From a virus, in the IMG/VR virus record IMGVR_UViG_3300047393_000086, positions 1-64,000 of that record: a stretch of 64,000 bases of DNA. One strand, given 5' to 3'. Shown in pieces: positions 57,010-64,000 of the stretch (positions are counted from its first letter, which is position 1; each line of letters begins with the position of its first letter). A program made the position numbers and the translations under genes. The notes under the pieces are model-generated. The model saw nothing but the letters and a program-made list of their open reading frames with translations, did no database searches and was not told the DNA's origin.

Positions 57010-57345
57010 TTATTTTTCGTTAGCTCTACACCAGTTAAGTGCATCTTTAACAGTTTCTAATTCTTCGTCATATCCGCTTAAATCATAGATTCCAAGAATA
57101 GTTTCGCCATCATCATTTAAGTAGAATGAAAACTCTTCCATTTCTCCTTCGTGTCTATCTGCTTTTGATTCTAATCCATTTGCAAAATGTACAATATGTG
57201 GAAATTCTTCATCTTTGTCTAATCCCCAAACTACTTTTTCTACGTTTTTAGCTTTAGATAATTCTTTAAATAATTTAACAAGAATTTCTGGTTTTGGACT
57301 AGAAGCTTCTGTTACAAAATCTTCAAATAATTTAATATGTTTCAT
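57010..57345 (-). CDS. internal protein with capsid-targeting leader, unknown function (111 aa)
   Basis: It starts MKHIKLFEDFVTEASS, with a cut predicted after TE at residue 13. The mature part is small and acidic (FKELSKAKNVEKVVWGLDKDEEFPHIVHFANG, then EEFSFYLNDDGETILGIYDLSGY). No family was recognised. It is preceded by both a late box (57368) and a TATATTTAC box (57393). Confidence 0.62.
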   Translation of the reverse strand: MKHIKLFEDFVTEASSPKPEILVKLFKELSKAKNVEKVVWGLDKDEEFPHIVHFANGLESKADRHEGEMEEFSFYLNDDGETILGIYDLSGYDEELETVKDALNWCRANEK

Positions 57346-57367
57346 AATTTTATTTATTTTTATTATA

Positions 57368-57377
57368 GTTATATATC
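57368..57377 (-). promoter_or_regulatory. putative late promoter (GATATATAAC)
   Basis: GATATATAAC on the minus strand lies 23 bases before the leader-protein gene at 57010. Confidence 0.55.
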
Positions 57378-57392
57378 TTTTTAATTTGATAT

Positions 57393-57401
57393 GTAAATAT
57401 A
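57393..57401 (-). promoter_or_regulatory. putative promoter, TATATTTAC box
   Basis: The minus strand reads ATTATATTTACATATCAAATT directly upstream of the late box, so this operon could have both early and late expression. Confidence 0.58.
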
Positions 57402-57441
57402 ATCAATTAAAACGATCTGGTAAAATTTTTTAGATAAATTT

Positions 57442-58491
57442 TTACCTTTTTTGAAATTTGTTTATATTTTGATTAATTATTTCTCCATTTTCTATATCAA
57501 TGGATCTATTAATAACTAAATCTTCTTTCCATTTTTTAGGTTTCATGATAGTATCTAAGTATGGAAGTAATGCACTTGAAATTTCACGAGATGCTGCATT
57601 CCATAAATATGTTGGTGTATGGTCTACTGAATAGTATGAAATTCCTCTTTCTAATTTAATTATCGGTTCTTCAAAAGAGGTCGGAACTGCAAAAAAGAAT
57701 CCCATACCACTATCACAGCTAATATCTATTATTGCTGCATTTTTCTTTAAAGAATCTAATTGTTCTTGAGTTTCAATATAATTTAAGGGTGCATTGACGT
57801 TTTGTAAAATACCGTTAAAAATTATATCGGCATTATTTAGGTCTTTACTAAGATCGTCATTTTTAAAAGATTTATAGTATACATCTGGATTTTTATCAGC
57901 AACTAAATGAGATTCTCTTTGAGTGTATACTATAATATTGTTAAATCCACGACCTTGTAGAGCATATATAGCTCCTCTACTTACTGAACCATATCCTAAG
58001 ATTACTACGTTTTTTCTAGGACCATAATGTCCATCCATTCCTTTCAATTCTAAAAAGTGTAGAACTCCAGCGTATCCTGCTAATTCATTGTTACGATAGA
58101 AAATATGAAGTTTTCCATGCTTATTTTCAATATTCATTTCCTCCCATGCCAACAATGTAAGTTTTTTCCTAATAGCAAGATCCGTAATATCTCGTTGTTG
58201 GACTGCATGAGTCCATCCGCATAATATCCCTCCAAATTTCATTTTTTCAAGATCTGTTGCTATTGGTTTTGGAAGTATAATAATATCGCAATTATAAAGA
58301 GATTCTCTAGACCCTAAGGTACATCCCCAACTTTCTAGGTCAGCGTCAGTGTATCCATAATCCTCTCCATATCCATGTTCGAAGATTAATTCTTTAAGTA
58401 AAGATGGATCTATATTTTTAATATGATCAGGATAGATTGGTAATCTTTTCTCGTTCTCTTTATACGACGTTTTAAATACTCCTGTCTTCAT
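57442..58491 (-). CDS. N5-(carboxyethyl)ornithine synthase-like dehydrogenase
   Basis: The ATG at 58491 (MKTGVFKTSYKENEKRLPIYP) is used; the in-frame start 36 bases upstream would overlap the ATP-grasp gene. The protein matches the alanine-dehydrogenase/transhydrogenase family, subfamily N5-(carboxyethyl)ornithine synthase: KENEKRLPIYPDHI, FEHGYGEDYGYTDADL, GGILCGWTHAVQQ, NAD-binding NVVILGYGSVSRGAIYAL, and ISCDSGMGFFFAVPT, with YYSVDHTPTYLWNAASREIS near the end. It would join pyruvate to the side chain of an amino acid such as ornithine or lysine using NADPH. It is paired with an ATP-grasp ligase. Confidence 0.78.
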   Translation of the reverse strand: MKTGVFKTSYKENEKRLPIYPDHIKNIDPSLLKELIFEHGYGEDYGYTDADLESWGCTLGSRESLYNCDIIILPKPIATDLEKMKFGGILCGWTHAVQQRDITDLAIRKKLTLLAWEEMNIENKHGKLHIFYRNNELAGYAGVLHFLELKGMDGHYGPRKNVVILGYGSVSRGAIYALQGRGFNNIIVYTQRESHLVADKNPDVYYKSFKNDDLSKDLNNADIIFNGILQNVNAPLNYIETQEQLDSLKKNAAIIDISCDSGMGFFFAVPTSFEEPIIKLERGISYYSVDHTPTYLWNAASREISSALLPYLDTIMKPKKWKEDLVINRSIDIENGEIINQNINKFQKR

Positions 58492-58495
58492 ATTG

Positions 58496-59587
58496 TTACT
58501 TAATATTAAAGAAGTATTTATATCCATCTTTTGCCTTAGGATCTGTTAATACAGTATAATCCATTGGCCATTGAGAAGATTCAATTTCTTTTTTGAATTT
58601 TGGATAGTAATTTTGGTGGCCAGGTACTACATATTTTAAATAAATATCCTCTAAGAATTCGTTGTCTAAAGATTCTCCATAAAAATCTTCGTACATTGCT
58701 TTGTAAACCTCACACATTTTAACACTTCCAAGTCCAGTTGCAGATGATGTTTCCATAATCCACATTTTTCCTTTTTTATCTACAACAATATCTAACGCCC
58801 ATAAATCTAGGTCTAAGAACGTTTTAATATCTTTACAGATTGACATTACATTTTCAATAAATTCAGGATCTACTTTGTTTTGGTCTTGATAAACATAAGT
58901 AAAACTGATTTTCTCTTCTGCTGTTTTTGTTTTAATTGAACGATCGTCCTCAATTCTCGGTACTCTTTCATTAATAACAAAAATCTTGTCTCTACACAAC
59001 ATTACTCTGTATTCTCTTGCAAAATCTATAAATTGACAGAATAAATCAAATTCGTCTTTGCTATCTTCTAATTCTTTGGCGCTATCAAACTTTTGAATTC
59101 CTAGTCCGCTATGTCCATCTTTTATTTTTGCAATTACTGGAAAACCAACATCTCCATTAATAGCCTCTTCTTTTGTAAAAACAGTATTTGGAAGCCAGTC
59201 AAATTTTGATGATGCTTTTGCAAATTTTACTTTGTCTCCTGAAAGTTGAAGCAATTCTCTTTTATTATAAAGATTGTCATTTTTAATTCCTTTATTTTTT
59301 AAAAACATCTCTGCTTCAGGGTGATTTGGTCCTCCAAATCCTCCATAATAAAGAATTGGTACATCAGAAGGTACCGAAACTTTATCATCTTCGAAATCTT
59401 CTTTTGTTGCGTAATTTAAGAATAGGTTACCTTTTGCGGCAATATTGTATTTCTTTTCGCGGCCATTAACATCACCTGAAGTTGCATGAATGTCGTTTGA
59501 CATCATAATCCATGCTACTTTTTTTGCGTATTTGTTTTTAAGATTTTCTTTGTATACGAATTCTTCAAAAAGCTTAATTGGAATCAT
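58496..59587 (-). CDS. ATP-grasp ligase with capsid-targeting-type N terminus
   Basis: It starts MIPIKLFEEFVYKEN, matching the leader of the internal proteins. The rest is an ATP-grasp fold: FPVIAKIKDGHSGLGIQKFDS (residues about 153-173, the glycine-rich ATP loop), FDLFCQFIDFAREYRVMLC, and LWALDIVVDKKGKMWIMETSSATGLGSV with the metal-binding Glu. ATP-grasp enzymes link a carboxylate to an amine using ATP, as in RimK and peptide ligases. It stops four bases before the dehydrogenase start, so both enzymes are made together. Confidence 0.78.
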   Translation of the reverse strand: MIPIKLFEEFVYKENLKNKYAKKVAWIMMSNDIHATSGDVNGREKKYNIAAKGNLFLNYATKEDFEDDKVSVPSDVPILYYGGFGGPNHPEAEMFLKNKGIKNDNLYNKRELLQLSGDKVKFAKASSKFDWLPNTVFTKEEAINGDVGFPVIAKIKDGHSGLGIQKFDSAKELEDSKDEFDLFCQFIDFAREYRVMLCRDKIFVINERVPRIEDDRSIKTKTAEEKISFTYVYQDQNKVDPEFIENVMSICKDIKTFLDLDLWALDIVVDKKGKMWIMETSSATGLGSVKMCEVYKAMYEDFYGESLDNEFLEDIYLKYVVPGHQNYYPKFKKEIESSQWPMDYTVLTDPKAKDGYKYFFNIK

Positions 59588-59607
59588 CTATAGTGTATTA
59601 TATTTCT

Positions 59608-59617
59608 ATTATATATC
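59608..59617 (-). promoter_or_regulatory. putative late promoter (GATATATAAT)
   Basis: GATATATAAT on the minus strand lies 21 bases before the ATP-grasp start. Confidence 0.65.
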
Positions 59618-59635
59618 CATCTTTTTAAACATAAA

Positions 59636-59664
59636 AAAGCAGGGAGTAGCGAATTCCCTGCTTT
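59636..59664 (-). terminator. hairpin terminator
   Basis: The stem AAAGCAGGGA/TCCCTGCTTT is followed on the minus strand by T-run. It ends the ribonucleotide reductase message. Confidence 0.75.
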
Positions 59665-59722
59665 ACTTTCCGTGAACTAGTCCCGGTCCTAAAATGCAAT
59701 CGTATTTCAGATTGCCGTATTT

Positions 59723-61348
59723 TTATCCTTCACAGCTTGAACATTCAAGAATGTCTCTTGCAAATGATTGAGCTGAACTTTGACTAAATTGATAGTATAA
59801 AGTTTTAATCCCTTCTTCGTGAGCATATAGATATAGTGTATTAATATCTTTAGCTGAAACTGAAGGATGTATCATTAAATTTAACGACTGAGATTGGTCA
59901 ATAAAATGTTGTCTTTGAGCCGCTTGTAAAACTATTTCTTTTGGACTGATTTCAACAAATGATTTAAAAACTTCTTTTGTTGGAAAATCTAAATGTTGAA
60001 CGCTACCGTCTCTTTTTAAGATTCCTTCCCAAACATCTGGTGTATTTAAACCATATTTTTCAAGTTCTTCAATTAAGAAAGGATTTTTATAGATAGTTTT
60101 CGACTTTGCCAAATCTTTAATAAAATAATTAGACTTGATTGGTTCAATTCCCATACTTACCTGTCCTAAAATAAATGAACTACTTTTCGTTGGAGCAATT
60201 GCAATCAATGTTGTGTTTGCATATCCTGGTCGAATTGATCTATACCCTTTCTCATCATGTAACCATTTTGAAGCTTCTTCGCTCTTTTCTTTTAATGTTG
60301 AAAAGATTTCATGATTTAATTGTTTTGCTTGAAGTGAATCAAACGTAATTAATTTAGATTGAAACAACGAATGATAACCTAAAACTCCAAGTCCTAATGC
60401 TCTATGATCGTTTGCAAATCTCCATGCTCTTTTCATACCAGGCATGTTATATGATTTAAGAATGAATTCATCCATAACCGCGTTTAAGAACAAAGTGTAA
60501 ACTTCAATTGCATCAGTTTCTTTAATTTCATCCCAATGCAATAAGTTAATAGAACCTAAACAACATACAAAAGAATTGAATGAATCTGTTGGTAATTGAA
60601 TTTCACTACATAAATTACTTGCAGTAATATCAAGTCCTAATTCTTTGTATGGTGAATTGTTATTTGAGTTATCTTTAAACATGATGTAAGGAAAACCAAA
60701 CTCGTTACGTCTTTGAATAACTTTAGCCCAAACTTTACGTTTGTCAGCATCTCCAGCTTTCATTTCGTCTAACCAAGCGTCAGTTACTGTAACTCCATAT
60801 TGTAAATTTTGAATTGGATTACCATCAGTTCCAATGTCTAAAAATTCTAAAATATCACTATGTTCGATTGGTAACCATGCAGCGCATGCTCCTCTTCTTG
60901 CTTCTGATTGTTTACATACATCAACGGTGGTATCGTACATTCTGGCATAATGGACTGGTCCGTCTGCTGTTCCTCCTGTTGAGATTTTAGTTCCTCTTGC
61001 TCTAATGTTTCCTAAAAATACTGAAGTACCTCCTCCGTATTTCGACATCATTCCAATTTCTCTAGAACCATTTAAGATACTATCTAAAGTATCATCAACA
61101 TTGCTTCCATAACAACTAACTGGAAGTCCTTTATCTTTTCCATAATTGATCCAAACTGGAGTTGATAAACTATAAAAACCTCTTGTCATATAGTCCTCGA
61201 ACTTTTTTGCAAACCCTTCAATTTTTAATTGTTTTTCTGCAGTGTTTGCTACATCTTTAATTCGCTGTTCTGGAGATTCTTTAATATAACCTCTAGATAA
61301 AAATGTTCTACTGTCTTCATTTAGCCAGTAATTTTTTGTGTATTCCAT
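59723..61348 (-). CDS. nrdA: ribonucleotide reductase large subunit (class I)
   Basis: A 541-residue NrdA lacking the N-terminal ATP cone, so it probably has no dATP activity switch. Active-site cysteines are in LPVSCYGSNV, NLCSEIQLP and CCLGSINL, and the C-terminal redox pair is CSSCEG at the very end. It converts ribonucleoside to deoxyribonucleoside diphosphates with NrdB. It is shorter than cellular NrdA (about 750), as in several phages. Confidence 0.93.
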   Translation of the reverse strand: MEYTKNYWLNEDSRTFLSRGYIKESPEQRIKDVANTAEKQLKIEGFAKKFEDYMTRGFYSLSTPVWINYGKDKGLPVSCYGSNVDDTLDSILNGSREIGMMSKYGGGTSVFLGNIRARGTKISTGGTADGPVHYARMYDTTVDVCKQSEARRGACAAWLPIEHSDILEFLDIGTDGNPIQNLQYGVTVTDAWLDEMKAGDADKRKVWAKVIQRRNEFGFPYIMFKDNSNNNSPYKELGLDITASNLCSEIQLPTDSFNSFVCCLGSINLLHWDEIKETDAIEVYTLFLNAVMDEFILKSYNMPGMKRAWRFANDHRALGLGVLGYHSLFQSKLITFDSLQAKQLNHEIFSTLKEKSEEASKWLHDEKGYRSIRPGYANTTLIAIAPTKSSSFILGQVSMGIEPIKSNYFIKDLAKSKTIYKNPFLIEELEKYGLNTPDVWEGILKRDGSVQHLDFPTKEVFKSFVEISPKEIVLQAAQRQHFIDQSQSLNLMIHPSVSAKDINTLYLYAHEEGIKTLYYQFSQSSAQSFARDILECSSCEG

Positions 61349-61371
61349 TTAAGTTCGCTATGTTTTTTAAT

Positions 61372-62349
61372 TTAAAATAAGTCGTCTTCGGTAATTGCCT
61401 TAGACTTTTTGTTGTAGTCAATTGATTTTTTATAGAAGAAATCACCCTCTTTTGTTGAAAGAATTTCAACGTCAAACCATAAAGATTTCTCTACTTCTGT
61501 AAAATCAACTTCAAATACTGGTTTCATTCCAATTCTTTGTAAAGAATTATTGAAACGATTTTGAATAAATTGTTTGATTGTTTCTTTTGATAGAAAATCA
61601 AGTTCTCCCTTTTCGAAAATCCAATCAAGAATTTTAACCTCTGCTAAATATGCTTTTTTGCAAGCAGAATCTATAAGTTGTTCGAATTCCTCATCAAACC
61701 ATTCTGGATTTTCTCTCTTAATAATATTGATTAATTCAGAACCAAAGTTTCCGTGGATTTCCTCTTCTTTTGAAGTTGCTTCAACTACATTTGAAATACC
61801 TTTAAATAAGTTTTTCTCTTTGTTGAAAGACATCATAATAAAGAATTGGCTAAATAAACTAACATGCTCAATAAACAATGAAAATAATAATACGGATTTC
61901 GTATACATTTTATTGTCCTTACTTCTTGTACCGTCCAAATACTTTGACAAGTATGCAATTCTATCTTTAATTGCTGGAATCTCTACTACATGTTGAAATT
62001 CGTCTTCTAATCCTAGGATTCTTAATAATTGTGCGTAAGCATCTTTGTGTCTTACTTCAGATTCTGCAAATGTCATACCAACATCTCCAATTTCTGTGAT
62101 AGGCATTCTTTTATAAAGATCTGCCCAAAATGTTTTAACGTTAACTTCAATTTGAGCAATAGCTAACATTGCTCTTTTAATTACTTCACGCTCAGAATCA
62201 GATACTTTAGTCATAAAGTCATCAATATCTGTCGTAAAGTTAAATTCTGTGTGGATCCAGTATGAATGTCGGATCGCATCTTTGTATGCTAATAGGGAAG
62301 GGTATTCGTATGGTAAAATGTTTACTCTTTTTTCAAAAATGTTATTCAT
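61372..62349 (-). CDS. nrdB: ribonucleotide reductase small subunit
   Basis: A 325-residue ferritin-like protein with iron-binding residues in FAESEVRHKDAY (ExxRH) and SKEEEIHGNFG (ExxH). It generates the radical for NrdA. It is the first gene inside the gap between the two polymerase halves and lies 29 bases after the N-terminal half. Confidence 0.93.
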   Translation of the reverse strand: MNNIFEKRVNILPYEYPSLLAYKDAIRHSYWIHTEFNFTTDIDDFMTKVSDSEREVIKRAMLAIAQIEVNVKTFWADLYKRMPITEIGDVGMTFAESEVRHKDAYAQLLRILGLEDEFQHVVEIPAIKDRIAYLSKYLDGTRSKDNKMYTKSVLLFSLFIEHVSLFSQFFIMMSFNKEKNLFKGISNVVEATSKEEEIHGNFGSELINIIKRENPEWFDEEFEQLIDSACKKAYLAEVKILDWIFEKGELDFLSKETIKQFIQNRFNNSLQRIGMKPVFEVDFTEVEKSLWFDVEILSTKEGDFFYKKSIDYNKKSKAITEDDLF

Positions 62350-62378
62350 GATTTGGAATTTCTTTTTTTGTTAGTTAT

Positions 62379-63776
62379 TTATCTAAGTCTTTTGGCTAGT
62401 TCGTCAGCTTTTGTAAAGTATTCATAAGAAGTTTTCTTATAATCTTTACGTTGCGCATATAAGTCACTTAATATCTTTCTAAGGATAGAATCTTCGGTCT
62501 TATATACTACTCCATTATCACATACAATTACGTTCTTGTCTTTACGTCTTTCATCAATTTCACTTTTATAAATCTTTTCAATGTAAGCATCGGGTGATAT
62601 ATTAAACTGACGCATAATTGAAGGATATAGTGAAGCAAAGTCAAATGCACTTACTCCTTCATAGAATCCTAAAATTGGTTCTTTTACAAATGCTCCAGCA
62701 TATTGGCCATCTTTTTGGCCATCTGCTTTTTCTTCACTTCCAATTCTCATTCCCTGTTCTGCGAGTTTTCTGGCCATAATAGCTTCAGTAACTGCCACTG
62801 GAGAACTTGCCTTATAAAGTGGCATGTTTGTAATATTTGCAAGTGTTAGTAGTACTTCCATTGATTTTAATTTCTGATCAATATAATAAACTAGCACTGA
62901 ATCGACTACGTTATAATAAATGTATTTAACAAAATTATCTCGATATAAATCTTGAAGAGATCCTGTAAATTTAATCTTGTTAACATTAAGTACTTGACTA
63001 GAAACATAATCAAGAGAATTGGATTCTTTTACCTTAACTGAACGATCGTATTTATCATACAATTGCATATAATCCAGAATTCCAATATGTAATGGACGAC
63101 CATCTGTATTATCAACAGATCCTGTCATTCCAACTTCGCTAATATTGATTTGAAGTCTTTTACAACGATTAACAATATATTGCCAGTCATAGTTAATAAA
63201 ATTCCATCCAGTCATCATTGGAAACTTAGGTAAGAATTTCATTAAGAATGTATTTACCATGTCATACTCTGATTTGAACTTATGGTACTTAAATTCCCAA
63301 TCCATATCAAAATCTTTGAAGTACTCATTAGTATCATCTTGAATCTTTTGAATTTTATCTGAAGCCATATCTTCAAGACCTAAAACGATTGCTTTACGGT
63401 CTGGTGTAATAATTGAGAATGAAAGGATTCTACTTTTAGCCTCTTCAGCTTTTGGAAATCCATCAACAATCTCAGTTTCAATATCGACGAAATAAGTTTT
63501 CGGCATATTGTAAGCTGTTAGGTCAGCTTTATCTTTCTCAGAAAGGCTATCTAAGAAATATAGGATCGAAAACTTGTTGAATTGTCTTCCATATCCTAAT
63601 TTGACCGAACGGCCGTCCCAGTTTTTATACTCTGGACTGGCCGCTCTGTCTTTGTCATCACAAACATACCAGTTTTGGAACTTGTCCACTGGATATTGTT
63701 TGAATGCTACTTCTCCTTTTTCATTGTAGTATGAAATGATTACATCTTTTTCACGCTGTTCGATGTCTAATATCAT
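62379..63776 (-). CDS. 43A: DNA polymerase, N-terminal part (gp43 split)
   Basis: Family B polymerase, first half. Exonuclease motif I is TYFVDIETEIVDG (with catalytic DIE), motif II is TGWNFINYDWQYI and motif III is YYNVVDSVLVYY. The chain goes on through polymerase motif A, AFDFASLYPSIMRQF, and stops at LAKRLR, before motif B. Motifs B and C are in the separate gene at 54461-55657. The two halves total 863 residues, against 898 for T4 gp43, so no domain is missing. The start codon directly follows the dUTPase stop. Confidence 0.93.
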   Translation of the reverse strand: MILDIEQREKDVIISYYNEKGEVAFKQYPVDKFQNWYVCDDKDRAASPEYKNWDGRSVKLGYGRQFNKFSILYFLDSLSEKDKADLTAYNMPKTYFVDIETEIVDGFPKAEEAKSRILSFSIITPDRKAIVLGLEDMASDKIQKIQDDTNEYFKDFDMDWEFKYHKFKSEYDMVNTFLMKFLPKFPMMTGWNFINYDWQYIVNRCKRLQINISEVGMTGSVDNTDGRPLHIGILDYMQLYDKYDRSVKVKESNSLDYVSSQVLNVNKIKFTGSLQDLYRDNFVKYIYYNVVDSVLVYYIDQKLKSMEVLLTLANITNMPLYKASSPVAVTEAIMARKLAEQGMRIGSEEKADGQKDGQYAGAFVKEPILGFYEGVSAFDFASLYPSIMRQFNISPDAYIEKIYKSEIDERRKDKNVIVCDNGVVYKTEDSILRKILSDLYAQRKDYKKTSYEYFTKADELAKRLR

Positions 63777-64000
63777 TTAATATCCTCTTTTTTGACGGTT
63801 AACATTTTCTTCGGCTTTTGCGAAGTAATAATTGTATGCTGTTTTTGCATCTAATCCGATTGAAGATGCATAGTTTATAAAGAAGTGTAAAATATCTACC
63901 CATTCCATATAAAGTTCTTTTTTATCATCTTCAGAAAGGTCAGAGATTTTCATTGTTTCAAACTTTGAAAAGTCTTTTTTCCAATATTTCCATACTGCAT
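63777..64000 (-). CDS. dimeric dUTPase-like protein, 3' part (cut by the window end)
   Basis: The visible 73 residues end MEWVDILHFFINYASSIGLD, then YYFAKAEENVNRQKRGY. The E-W-x-D-I-L-H-F and K-x-x-N-x-x-R-Q-x-x-G-Y motifs are those of the all-alpha (MazG-related) dUTPases. It would hydrolyse dUTP to dUMP and lower uracil in DNA. The N-terminal part is outside the window. Confidence 0.78.
   Translation of the reverse strand, partial: AVWKYWKKDFSKFETMKISDLSEDDKKELYMEWVDILHFFINYASSIGLDAKTAYNYYFAKAEENVNRQKRGY

Noticed and set aside
1-64000. Integrase, attachment sites or lysogeny functions
   Set aside because: None seen; the gene content is that of a lytic T4-like phage.

Overview
The window is part of the genome of a large T4-like contractile-tailed phage. 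The likely host is a Flavobacterium- or Cellulophaga-type member of the Bacteroidetes. The phage assignment rests on recognisable T4-core genes: gp4, 15, 16, 17, 18, 19, 20, 21/22, 23, 41, 43, 44, 45, 46, 47, 55, UvsX, RNase H and NrdA/B. The host inference rests on very AT-rich DNA, the lack of Shine-Dalgarno sequences before most starts (A-rich or TAAA leaders instead), and promoter boxes of the TATATTTAC type that resemble the Bacteroidetes TAnnTTTG -7 element. Almost everything is transcribed from the minus strand. Only two small genes (19430 and 36759) are clearly on the plus strand.

Layout by increasing coordinate (transcription mostly runs the other way). (1) 1-5.9 kb is a tRNA island with 18 ordinary tRNA genes covering 17 amino acids. 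Ala, His and Trp are not seen. It also holds several odd tRNA-like genes, an HNH and a GIY-YIG homing endonuclease, a DUF4326 gene, a small lipoprotein and a 45-residue gene. (2) 5.9-20.7 kb is accessory. It has five consecutive genes whose products begin with a T4-type capsid-targeting leader (MKxIKxFEEFxNE), a DRB0094-type RNA ligase, a polynucleotide-kinase-like P-loop protein and a separate PseT-like phosphatase. It also has an ECF-type sigma factor, a metallophosphoesterase that has lost its metal ligands, two PD-(D/E)XK-like proteins, guanylate kinase, a sugar-nucleotide epimerase, an Fpg/Nei glycosylase, a secreted NUC1-type nuclease and thioredoxin. (3) 20.7-33.9 kb is tail and packaging: tape-measure candidate, tail-assembly chaperone with a possible +1 frameshift, tube, sheath, large and small terminase, a large structural protein and a 4-TM protein. 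(4) 33.9-36.7 kb is replication: clamp-loader subunits and RNase H. (5) 37.2-47.4 kb is the head module: internal/scaffold proteins, major capsid, a fused prohead protease-scaffold, portal, gp4, late sigma gp55 and sheath stabiliser. (6) 47.4-64 kb is a second GIY-YIG gene, gp46/47, helicase, UvsX, sliding clamp, ribonucleotide reductase, and a DNA polymerase split into two genes about 6.7 kb apart. A second group of capsid-targeted proteins lies between the halves, including an ATP-grasp ligase next to an N5-(carboxyethyl)ornithine-synthase-like dehydrogenase. A dUTPase gene runs off the end.

How the parts may work together: a TATATTTAC promoter class, several copies of which follow a hairpin terminator, appears to drive early and middle genes. 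A second box, GATATATAAT, lies upstream of capsid, sheath, tube, tape-measure and internal-protein genes and is the natural candidate for the gp55 late sigma. The protease domain at 40177-42108 would then cut the leader from the internal proteins during head maturation. That would make the accessory proteins (2H phosphoesterase, acetyltransferase, zinc-ribbon protein, ATP-grasp ligase and others) cargo packed in the head and injected with the DNA. This cargo arsenal is the most interesting feature of the window.
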